Assembly: GCA_029260265.1 (NCBI GenBank) | Contig: JAJDDO010000019.1 | Span: 310,001 to 374,000, forward strand | Source of the DNA: Phycisphaerales bacterium | Lineage (GTDB): Bacteria; Planctomycetota; Phycisphaerae; Phycisphaerales; UBA1924 | Direction of reading: 5' to 3' | DNA: 64,000 nt | Part shown: one piece after another, positions 27,875 through 35,540 of the stretch | Layout: the number at the start of each line of letters is the position of its first letter | Position numbering within the stretch: the first letter of the stretch is position 1 | Notes under the pieces: model-generated | What the model saw: only the letters and a program-made list of their open reading frames with translations | What the model was told of the DNA's origin: nothing | The model's database searches: none | Position numbers and translations under genes: made by a program

Positions 27875-27905
27875 AAAAAAAGCCATGCACAGTGTGCATG
27901 GCTTT
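27875..27905 (-). terminator. Rho-independent terminator after the large beta-repeat gene
   Basis: Near-perfect palindrome: AAAGCCATGCACA at 27879-27891 and its complement at 27893-27905 around a single base. On the minus strand it continues into TTTTTTT. It lies 20 bases after the stop of the gene ending at 27925. Confidence 0.88.
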
Positions 27906-27924
27906 GAGGACACAAAGGTTCAGT

Positions 27925-30435
27925 TTATGGATTGCACCCGCCGTTAAAGATCGCGAGATAGGCGAACACATCCTGCAGGTTCAACACACCGAACGGTGCA
28001 GCAAAGTCTGCTTGTGGGTCGCCATCATTGAAGTACTCGAGGTACTTAAACACATCTTGGAGGTTCAACCCGCCAGAGCCGTTGAAGTCCGCGATACAAG
28101 TGAGCACAGCAAACACACGATTCGGCTCAACAATCACGCGGTAAATCTGAGGCGGCGCGATCGCGGGCACACTGACCGAGCCAAAGTCACCGATGACCGT
28201 GCCGCCATCGATAATGTTCCATGTATCAAGGAAGTTTGGCGTGTATCCGCTGTCAAGGTTCACTTCGACCGAAGCCCCGCCAAGGTCGATGGTGTCACCG
28301 CCGGCAAGCAGCACACGATCAAACTCGCCCGCGAGCAACCCGCCGAGGTCGGCAACGATGCCCGAGGTTCCGGTGAGCGTCATCTGGTCAACATCTATAT
28401 GACGGAAAGGGACGCCGTCGGGATCAATGGTGCCCTCAACGGTCATGATGCCATTGAGGTTTCCTGAACCTGTGATGGTCTGCCCAGAGCCGATGGTGAG
28501 CGCGAACCCGTTTGGGTTGATGGTTGCATCACCAGTATTGGAAGGCGACTGCATGGTGATGGTGCCGGTGCCATTGACGCTCACATCGGCCCCGGCGCGG
28601 AGGTGGGCATTGAAGATGTTGTTGTTCGAGTTGATGTTGATGGTGCCGTTGTTGGTGAAGTTGGTGAGCATCTCAACAGTGGTTCCGCTCCCGCGGATAC
28701 CCATCTGTCCGTTGTTGGTGATGTCTTTGATCGTTATCAAGCCGTCGAGCGCTTCAACCGATCCGGTGCCCAAGGAATCGAAGATGCCGCCATCCATGAT
28801 CACGCCGTTGGCCAGCCCGAGCACGCCGTCGTCGCCCATGTACACACCGGTGCCGGCGTGATTGCCATGCATTTCAAGGGGCAGAACAGGATCATTCGCG
28901 ACAAAGATGCCTTCGTTGTGAATGGTGCCGGTGAGCCCAAGCCCATTGACAATGCCCGCGCCTTGAACTGTTTGCCCAGGCCCAAAGACCAGGTCAGACT
29001 CGTCATACACACGAACAACCGCGTCGCCCGTGTTGCTCGGCGAGCGAAGGGTCGTGGTTCCTGTGCCCATAACGACGACATTGGTGTTGGCATCATAATG
29101 GGCGTTGAAGATATCGTTGTTCGAGTTGACCGCAACATCACCGTTGTTGGTCAGCGGGCCATCAAGCACAAGTGTTGCCCCGCTCCCACGGATACCCATC
29201 TGTCCATTGTTGATCATGTTGTTGATGACAACGGTACCAGTGATAGTATCAACGATCCCGGTACCGGAAGTGTCGAATGTCCCTCCGACCAATGTTGCTC
29301 CGTTCCCGAGCCCAAGAATACCGTCATCCGAGCGGTAGGTGCCCGTGCCAGTGTGGTTTCCAAAGAGGACAAGTTCTGCGCCCGAGGCATCGTTGCCATT
29401 GATTGTGCCGGCGTTGTGGATGTTGCCGGTGGGGGCGGTGCCGGTGATCTGTCCTGAGCCTTCTACTGTTTGGTTCGAACCGATGGTGCCGGTGATCCCG
29501 TCGGGCGCAAAGATGATGGCATCGTTTGTGTCGGTCGCGGTCTTCATCAGCACAAGGCCGTTGCCCTCAACAGAGGTGCTGGCATCAAAGCGGAGGAATG
29601 CATTAAAGACCTGATCGCTCGAGTTGAGCGTGATGATGCCATTGTTGGTGACGGTGTCGAAAACCGCAAGCGTGAATCCGCCGCCGGGAACATCAAGATC
29701 TCCAGAGTTGAGGATGTTCCCAATGCTAGCAACTCCGTTAGCGAGCACAATGCGCCCGCCATTGATGGTGTTGAGTTCACCACCGGAAATTGATGATCCA
29801 TTCATAAGGAGTGCGTTGCTGCCATCGGCGCCGAACTTTCCTGTTGCGGTCTGGGTGATGGTGCCGTTGTTTCCAAGCCCGGCACTCGCAGGAACATCGG
29901 AAACAATGATCCCGCTGTTGGTCATGGTTCCGACAACCTCGCCGGCACCATGAATGGTGTGCCCGAGCGCGTGTGTCAGGGTGAAGCCGCCATTGGCACC
30001 GACGGTCGCATCGCCGGTCTGTCCGCCGGCGTTGAGAAACACAGAGCCAGATCCCATCAGCGTGGTGTTGGTATCGAACCGGAGCAGCGAGTTGAAGGTG
30101 TTCCCGTTGTCGTTGACAATAAATGTACCTTGATTGAGCATGGCGCCGTTGAGCGTGAGCGAGTTGCTCCCGAGCGAGGCGATCGCATCCGCATTGGTGA
30201 TGTTCAACGCACCAATCGCGAAGTTATTCGAGATAAAGGCGGTGTAGACCCCCGCCAGCCCGAGGTTCGCGTCTTCGAGTATGGTGTTGGGGATATCCAT
30301 CGGCGACCAGCTGGCCGCGTCATTCCAGTTGCCATCGGCAGCAACGGCCCAGTCGGCACCCTGTGCTGTGGTGGCCAAGCCAGCCGCAGCAATAAATGCC
30401 GAAACCGACCAAGTACAAGTTCTGCGTGTCATCAT
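27925..30435 (-). CDS. Large exported beta-repeat protein with double dockerin-like C-terminus
   Basis: 836 residues. Signal peptide to about residue 26 (SAFIAAAGLATTAQGA), followed by WNDAASWSPMDIP, the usual opening of planctomycete autotransporter-like or beta-helix proteins. Residues about 60-760 are Gly, Asn and Thr rich repeats with strand pattern. Two long repeats (about 361-470 and 525-636) share NNGQMGIRGSG, INSNNNIFNAH-type and SPSNTGDA blocks; more diverged copies lie at 100-145 and 260-305. The end has a classical 12-residue calcium loop (DFNGSGGLNLQD, 783-794) and a second degenerate one, closing in GGCNP. Probably a solenoid surface protein. Two ATG codons in tandem at 30435 and 30432, after GGGGAGAG. 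Confidence 0.85.
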   Translation of the reverse strand: MMTRRTCTWSVSAFIAAAGLATTAQGADWAVAADGNWNDAASWSPMDIPNTILEDANLGLAGVYTAFISNNFAIGALNITNADAIASLGSNSLTLNGAMLNQGTFIVNDNGNTFNSLLRFDTNTTLMGSGSVFLNAGGQTGDATVGANGGFTLTHALGHTIHGAGEVVGTMTNSGIIVSDVPASAGLGNNGTITQTATGKFGADGSNALLMNGSSISGGELNTINGGRIVLANGVASIGNILNSGDLDVPGGGFTLAVFDTVTNNGIITLNSSDQVFNAFLRFDASTSVEGNGLVLMKTATDTNDAIIFAPDGITGTIGSNQTVEGSGQITGTAPTGNIHNAGTINGNDASGAELVLFGNHTGTGTYRSDDGILGLGNGATLVGGTFDTSGTGIVDTITGTVVINNMINNGQMGIRGSGATLVLDGPLTNNGDVAVNSNNDIFNAHYDANTNVVVMGTGTTTLRSPSNTGDAVVRVYDESDLVFGPGQTVQGAGIVNGLGLTGTIHNEGIFVANDPVLPLEMHGNHAGTGVYMGDDGVLGLANGVIMDGGIFDSLGTGSVEALDGLITIKDITNNGQMGIRGSGTTVEMLTNFTNNGTININSNNNIFNAHLRAGADVSVNGTGTITMQSPSNTGDATINPNGFALTIGSGQTITGSGNLNGIMTVEGTIDPDGVPFRHIDVDQMTLTGTSGIVADLGGLLAGEFDRVLLAGGDTIDLGGASVEVNLDSGYTPNFLDTWNIIDGGTVIGDFGSVSVPAIAPPQIYRVIVEPNRVFAVLTCIADFNGSGGLNLQDVFKYLEYFNDGDPQADFAAPFGVLNLQDVFAYLAIFNGGCNP

Positions 30436-30504
30436 TACTCTCTCCCCATTGAATATCGAGTTGTGGTCAACTCCCCAACACGGGGATACCCATATCAGGA
30501 TAGA

Positions 30505-30535
30505 GAAAACCCCCCATGTGAATCAAGGGGGATTT
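30505..30535 (-). terminator. Possible terminator after the sugar dehydrogenase-like gene
   Basis: Stem of five or more G-C pairs (CCCCC at 30511-30515, GGGGG at 30527-30531), 11-base loop, followed on the minus strand by GTTTTCTC. It lies 38 bases after the stop of the gene ending at 30573, and 70 bases before the next start codon. Confidence 0.6.
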
Positions 30536-30572
30536 GGTAAGTATCTACAGAATAAAGGCGTAAGAGGGGAAG

Positions 30573-31967
30573 TTATGGGCAACCGGCGTTGAAGATGGCA
30601 AGATAGGCAAAGACATCCTGAAGGTTCAGTGTGCCGAACGGTGCAGCAAGATCGGCAGCTGGATCACTCGCGTTGTACTGATCAAGGTAAGCGAACACAT
30701 CTTGAAGATTCAATGTGCCGAGCGGCTCAGCAAGATCAGCGCCGTTGCACCCGAGCGATTCACACGAATCAGCAATACCGTTGTCGTTGTCATCTGGAGC
30801 GTTTGGATCGATGATTTTGTATACCCGACCAGCGAAGAGATCCGCGACATAGAGCTCGCCGTCCTCGCCCTGGCCAAACGATGACACAGCAAAGCCTGAG
30901 TTGAACTCGGTTGTGCGTGCGTATCCGTTCGCGGGGTCAAGCGTCCAGATCTTTCCGCCGCAGTAGTCAGAGAAGAAGTACTTGCCCTGGTACGCTTCGC
31001 CGAGCTCGCACCCGCGGTAAACATACCCGCCGGTGATCGAGCATTCCGCGCCATGTCCATACTCATGGATTGGTTCGTAGAACGGCTCAGATGAACCGGC
31101 ACAGGTTCCAACCGCCGCATGGAACCCCTCGCGGCATCGCCATCCGTAGTGATGCCCGCCCGCATCGCCCGCGGGCTCAAAGTTGACCTCTTCCCAGTTG
31201 AACTGTCCAACATCCGCGATCCAGAGATCGCCGGTCATCGAGTCAAAGCTTGTCCGCCAAGGGTTACGAAGCCCATAGTTCCAGATCGATTCAGGGATCC
31301 CCGGGTCAGCGCCAACAAACGGGTTGTCAGCGGGAATGGCGTAGTTGTGATTGCCGTCGCCAGGGAAATCATCCGCACCGCTGACATCAATCCGGTGCAG
31401 CTTGCCAAGCCGCTCAAACAGGTCGCCCGCACGGTTCCCCGGGTCATTGCCCGAGCCGCCATCACCGGATGCGACATAGAGGTATCCATCAGGGCCGAAG
31501 CCGATCCATCCGCCGTTGTGGTTGGAGAACGGCTGAATGATCTGCATGATCTGTCGGCGTGTGCCGATGTCCGCCCCGGTCATGACATCCACGCTCGGGT
31601 CCGCGAGTGTGTACTCGGCGACCGAGGTATGCCCGCCGGTGCCGGTGTAGTCGACATACAGCTTGCCGTTGTTGGCGAAATCGGGGTCGAAGGCAAGCCC
31701 GAGGAGCCCGCGTTCGTCGCCGCCGCTCGTGCCGCCGGTAACAACAGTGTCGATGTCCATAAACGGAGCAGCCAGCAGCGTGCCGTCGCTCTCGAGGATA
31801 CGGATCTGTCCCTCTTGTTCAATGATAAAGAGCCGGCCGGATCCATCACCCGCATGGGTCATAAACACCGGGCGATCGATGCCCGAAGCCACCAATTGGC
31901 TGGTAAGCTGGGCATTGGCAACAGTGCTCAATGCACCGACGAGACACGCACACGCAAAGCGATTCAT
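30573..31967 (-). CDS. PQQ-dependent sugar dehydrogenase-like protein with double dockerin-like C-terminus
   Basis: 464 residues. Signal peptide MNRFACACLVGALSTVANA. Residues about 20-370 are a six-bladed beta-propeller of the soluble glucose dehydrogenase (GSDH / YliI) class: GIDRPVFMTHAGDGSGRLFI, GLLGLAFDPDF, NHNGGWIGFGPDGYLYVASG (cofactor-site His and Asp), GLRNPWRTSFD and EVNFEPAGDAGGHHYGWRC. GYVYRGCELGEAYQGKYFFSD fits blade 5. Such enzymes oxidise aldose sugars and pass electrons to carriers, but cofactor and substrate are not certain. The end has two module copies with LNLQDVFAYL, closing NAGCP. GAGGAGA lies before the ATG. Confidence 0.88.
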   Translation of the reverse strand: MNRFACACLVGALSTVANAQLTSQLVASGIDRPVFMTHAGDGSGRLFIIEQEGQIRILESDGTLLAAPFMDIDTVVTGGTSGGDERGLLGLAFDPDFANNGKLYVDYTGTGGHTSVAEYTLADPSVDVMTGADIGTRRQIMQIIQPFSNHNGGWIGFGPDGYLYVASGDGGSGNDPGNRAGDLFERLGKLHRIDVSGADDFPGDGNHNYAIPADNPFVGADPGIPESIWNYGLRNPWRTSFDSMTGDLWIADVGQFNWEEVNFEPAGDAGGHHYGWRCREGFHAAVGTCAGSSEPFYEPIHEYGHGAECSITGGYVYRGCELGEAYQGKYFFSDYCGGKIWTLDPANGYARTTEFNSGFAVSSFGQGEDGELYVADLFAGRVYKIIDPNAPDDNDNGIADSCESLGCNGADLAEPLGTLNLQDVFAYLDQYNASDPAADLAAPFGTLNLQDVFAYLAIFNAGCP

Positions 31968-32162
31968 ATTGATCTCTCCTCAAGGTCAATTTTTCAGAAA
32001 CTCAACTCACACAGGACACAGCAACTGCACCCGAGATTGATAACGATCCAAAGGCGAATGCCTTCGATGAAGTATTCGCTCAAAGAAACGCCCGGGTTGC
32101 CGAACATTCCATCAATTCATCGACTTGATCCAACTGAGCCATCTCAAAAATACCCAGATTGA

Positions 32163-32215
32163 CAAAAAAGCAAAAAAACACAACATCGCCAGGCTCTGAC
32201 AAGCCTCAAATGCTT
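32163..32215 (-). terminator. Possible terminator after the 336-residue dockerin-type gene
   Basis: On the minus strand two small hairpins (CTCAA/TTGAG around 32208-32221 and AGGCT/AGCCT around 32190-32206) are followed by a T-rich tract (TTTTTTT and TTTTTT). The tract starts about 15 bases after the second stem, so this is not a textbook terminator. Confidence 0.4.
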
Positions 32216-32228
32216 GAGAACAATCGGA

Positions 32229-33239
32229 TTACGGGCACCCAGCATTGAACAGATCCAAGTAGGCAAAGACATCCTGAAGGTTCAGGGTCCCCATCGGCGC
32301 CGCTAGATCAGCCGCAGGATCCCCAGCATTGAACAGGTCGAGATATGCAAAAAGATCCTGCAGGTTGAGGTTCCCCTCGCCGGTGATGTCCGCAGCACAA
32401 CCGGCGGGCGCATCGTCGATCACGAGCGTGACCGAGTCCCAAGTCAGGTCGCCCTCAATCACACCAAGATCAGTCGCGGCCCCTGATGCGGTGTCGATCG
32501 TGTAGAGATGGCTCGAAATCTCGACAAACACATCCGGCGATACCTCATCAAAGCCCTGGACCGCCGCGTACAGGGTCCCGTCTGGTGCAAAGTCCAGCCC
32601 GGTCTCAAACTGGGCCTGGAATCCAATGCCAAAGACCGACTGGGTGCCAGCGACCGTATTGGTGTCCAGGTCGAGCTGCACAAGCCGCAGCCCGCCAAAC
32701 GCGGTCAACGCAAGCCCGTACAGATCTCCCGCCACGAGCGTCGGGTGCGCCTTTGGAACAACCGCGAGTGAGGAGACCGCATCGGTCAAAATATTATGAA
32801 CACTGATCGGCATCGCGGTCGCAGCGTCCACCTGCAGCACGCGGACAAACCCGCCAACCGTGGTCGTGATGTATGCGATAGAGCCATCGTTGGAGTACGC
32901 CATGCCTGCAACGCCCGATTCCATAAATCCAGTGGAATCAATCAAGGTGTTGCCATCGTTGACCAGATCAAGGATGCGCATCGCGTTGGTGGTGTTCTCA
33001 AACCCGACGAGTTCGCCGGTGCCCGGGCGGATGTCCGCGCCGCCGAACCGCAGGTCCACCGCAGCCTGAGAAAGCACGCTCACCTGAGACGGGTCGGCGA
33101 GATCAACAACGCCAATCGCCGCAAACTCGATCCCGGGTGCTCCAAAGAATGCAGACCCCTCGATGATGTAAGCACGCTGCGGCGTGCCGCCCAACGCCGC
33201 CGAACATGCGAGAATCAGTGGTAAACATACAGCCTTCAT
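32229..33239 (-). CDS. Exported protein of unknown function with double dockerin-like C-terminus
   Basis: 336 residues. Signal peptide MKAVCLPLILACSAALGG. The body (about 20-270) has repeated strand pattern with DxxxGxL phrases (TGELVGFENTTNAM, FAPDGTLYAAVQGF, LYTIDTASGAATDLG), as in beta-propellers of the DUF4394 or YncE kind; I do not assign an activity. The end has a good 12-residue calcium loop (DITGEGNLNLQD) and a degenerate second one, ending NAGCP. The ATG overlaps the stop of the upstream gene by 4 bases, so the two are co-translated and may work together. Confidence 0.8.
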   Translation of the reverse strand: MKAVCLPLILACSAALGGTPQRAYIIEGSAFFGAPGIEFAAIGVVDLADPSQVSVLSQAAVDLRFGGADIRPGTGELVGFENTTNAMRILDLVNDGNTLIDSTGFMESGVAGMAYSNDGSIAYITTTVGGFVRVLQVDAATAMPISVHNILTDAVSSLAVVPKAHPTLVAGDLYGLALTAFGGLRLVQLDLDTNTVAGTQSVFGIGFQAQFETGLDFAPDGTLYAAVQGFDEVSPDVFVEISSHLYTIDTASGAATDLGVIEGDLTWDSVTLVIDDAPAGCAADITGEGNLNLQDLFAYLDLFNAGDPAADLAAPMGTLNLQDVFAYLDLFNAGCP

Positions 33240-34300
33240 TGCTTGGCTCCCTTCGGCGATGATCGAACAAGCCCGAGCTCGTCGCCCATGATCTCGTCTC
33301 TCGCCCTTTGGTCCGCAGCAGGAAACTCAACCTCGGGCGCATCCGGATCGACCGTACTTCTCAACTGCATGCCCACCGGCAGCGAGAACCGGGTGATGTA
33401 CCGGAATCCGCTCCCGCTCGCATGGGTTTCGACAACAATGCCTGTGCGGGTGACCTCAAAGACCCCCGTGGTGGTCGTGACCAGCAGGTTCCCGTTGTCC
33501 AGCTCAGCAACCCCCCGGTAGAGTTCAAGCGTTCCCGGATCGTATTGCCCGACCAATGTGCCGCCAGCATCAAACTCCAGAATAAACCCGGACGAGAACG
33601 CGCACACCAAAAGATTCCCATTGGCAGCGACGGCCATCTGTTGCGGGAAATCAAGCTGAGCAACCTCAAAGGAGCTGGTGAATCGCTCATGAAACTTGCC
33701 ATCAAGGGTGTAGCGAACAATCTTGTCCTGCACCTCGTCAGCGACAAGCACCTCGCCGTTGTACTCGATGACATCAAACGGCCCGCGGATCCCGCCGTAC
33801 CGATTGAACGCGAAGTCCGTTTTCTCTGAGCCATCCGCGGGGCTCAATCGCTTGATATTCTTTTGGGAAACAACCAGATCATTGAGCGCCCCCGAGTTGG
33901 CCACCAGCACATCGCCCGCGCCGGTGCCTTGCGTGAGCACATGCCCACCACGGATATTGTTCATGATGCTGGTGTCTTCGATCCCGCCGAGAGAGAACAC
34001 GCCGATGAACGAGCCATCGCTCGCAAACTCGGAAACCACATTGGCGAACTGATCAGTGATCAGAAGTGTTCCACCCGCCGACAGCAGCACCTCCATCGGA
34101 CGATCAAAGACATCAACCCCACCGGCCGATCCCGGATCGGTGATGAACTGATCGTCAACGAGTGACCCGTCAACAGCAGAGAACATCCAGACGCGATCAT
34201 TCTGTGAATCTGGGATCAGGAAAACATCCTGCCCGAGCGCCTGCATACAGCAGCCAGAAAGAAGAAGGAGCGGAATACTTCGCATTGCGGACGACCTCAC
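33236..34300 (-). CDS. Exported NHL-repeat-like propeller protein without dockerin module
   Basis: 354 residues. Signal peptide SIPLLLLSGCCMQALG. The body has the repeating pattern of NHL or YncE-like propeller blades: DRVWMFSAVDGSLV, GGTLLITDQFANVVSEFASD and NGNLLVCAFSSGFILEFDAG, then ELDNGNLLVTTTTGVFEV. The C-terminus is charged (about 40 residues) and has no LNLQDVFAYL module, alone among the eight genes of this cluster. Its stop overlaps the start of the next gene, which does have the module. The pair may thus form a complex in which the second protein supplies the anchor; that is inference. GAGG before the ATG at 34300. Confidence 0.75.
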   Translation of the reverse strand: MRSSAMRSIPLLLLSGCCMQALGQDVFLIPDSQNDRVWMFSAVDGSLVDDQFITDPGSAGGVDVFDRPMEVLLSAGGTLLITDQFANVVSEFASDGSFIGVFSLGGIEDTSIMNNIRGGHVLTQGTGAGDVLVANSGALNDLVVSQKNIKRLSPADGSEKTDFAFNRYGGIRGPFDVIEYNGEVLVADEVQDKIVRYTLDGKFHERFTSSFEVAQLDFPQQMAVAANGNLLVCAFSSGFILEFDAGGTLVGQYDPGTLELYRGVAELDNGNLLVTTTTGVFEVTRTGIVVETHASGSGFRYITRFSLPVGMQLRSTVDPDAPEVEFPAADQRARDEIMGDELGLVRSSPKGAKQ

Positions 34301-34351
34301 AAACCAGTTGTTTATTGGCGCGGCTCTGCTGATTCACAGATCACATGCCAA

Positions 34352-34377
34352 ATGAAAAAGCCCCACAGTGGAGGCAA
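34352..34377 (-). terminator. Rho-independent terminator after the 332-residue dockerin-type gene
   Basis: On the minus strand GCCTCCAC pairs with GTGGGGC (one bulged base), with a very short loop, followed by TTTTT. It lies 25 bases after the stop of the gene ending at 34403 and upstream of the next gene. Confidence 0.6.
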
Positions 34378-34402
34378 AGATCAGGAACCCATAACGCCCC
34401 TC

Positions 34403-35401
34403 TTACGGACAGCCGGCGTTGAACAGGTCCAGATAGGCAAACACATCCTGAAGGTTGAAGACCCCTACAGGAGCCGCGAGGTCCGCCGCCGGGTCCATCG
34501 TGTTAAACAGATCGAGGTACGCGAAGACATCTTGAAGGTTCAAGATTCCTTCGCCGGTGACATCCGCCTCACAGGGCATATCGCAATCAACCGAGCCCGG
34601 GCCGCCCCATGTGCCCCCAACCGCGTCGCAAGTCGCCTTGTCAAACTGCAGGCATTGCTCGGTCGCGGGGACAAAGCACGCGCCGTTGCATGTAATGGTC
34701 GCACACTCCGAGCTCTGTCCGCCCCAGAGCCCGCCGAGGTTGATGGTGTCTTCCTCAGTCATGTTGTCAGCACATGAACCATCGGGCAGGCACGCTGCCC
34801 CGAGCGGCGAACTGGTGCAATCAACAACAGCGCGGATAATCCAATCGCCGCTCACGCCCGCAGCACAGGCGTTGATCCAGCCTGTTCCGTTTGCCCTGAT
34901 GCTGTTCTTGCCAGGCTGGCAACCATCGTTGTCGCTGGCAACACTCGCGTTGAGCAGCTGCCCGGCATTGGGCACGCCAAAGCGGAGCGAGACGACAAAC
35001 TCTTCGCCCTGACTCACCGGGATGCTGATCGGAATAGTCTGGTTCTCGTCGCGGAACTGGAAAATATTCAGCCCGCCGTCTGTCATGACCGGGCCGAGCA
35101 ACTCGTCTTTGAGCAGCCCTGGGTTCGGGAACACGCCGCCCTCATACACGCGTATGGAATCTTCAAGGGTCTGCGCGGCGCCGCCGAACTGGGATTTCCA
35201 GAAGATCTGGAAGGCAACAATATTGCCGTCGCACGGGCTCGTCAGCCAGACCGCCGCCTCCTCATTCAATGCAAAGCACGGGCAGATAATGGCAGTACCG
35301 CCATCGGCCAGCGAATCATTCTGCAGCGTCACCTCTTGCCCAAATGAGCTCGCGGATAAGAGTGTGGATGTCAAAAGCCCCGCCAGTAGTTTCAGTTTCA
35401 T
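34403..35401 (-). CDS. Exported protein of unknown function with double dockerin-like C-terminus
   Basis: 332 residues. Signal peptide MKLKLLAGLLTSTLLSASSFG. The first half (to about 190) is a beta-sandwich type with aromatic pattern (CFALNEEAAVWLTSPCDGNI, YEGGVFPNPGLLKDELL). Residues about 195-275 are cysteine-rich with two short repeats of the kind AACLPDGSCADNMTEEDT and GACFVPATEQCLQFDKATC, a layout seen in planctomycete secreted proteins. The end has a 12-residue loop (DVTGEGILNLQD) and a degenerate one, ending NAGCP. The ATG at 35401 follows GAGGAGAAG; the frame open to 35521 is rejected. Function unknown. Confidence 0.8.
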   Translation of the reverse strand: MKLKLLAGLLTSTLLSASSFGQEVTLQNDSLADGGTAIICPCFALNEEAAVWLTSPCDGNIVAFQIFWKSQFGGAAQTLEDSIRVYEGGVFPNPGLLKDELLGPVMTDGGLNIFQFRDENQTIPISIPVSQGEEFVVSLRFGVPNAGQLLNASVASDNDGCQPGKNSIRANGTGWINACAAGVSGDWIIRAVVDCTSSPLGAACLPDGSCADNMTEEDTINLGGLWGGQSSECATITCNGACFVPATEQCLQFDKATCDAVGGTWGGPGSVDCDMPCEADVTGEGILNLQDVFAYLDLFNTMDPAADLAAPVGVFNLQDVFAYLDLFNAGCP

Positions 35402-35540
35402 CTCTCTTCTCCTCGATAGAGCGCATACGACCCCCGGCTCATCCGGGCGTCGCGGTACGCACACTGTACACGAAACCGGCACACGCCCACAAGCCAAAAA
35501 CAAGGGTCCGAGAAAAAACAAACACCCCCGTCATCACTGC

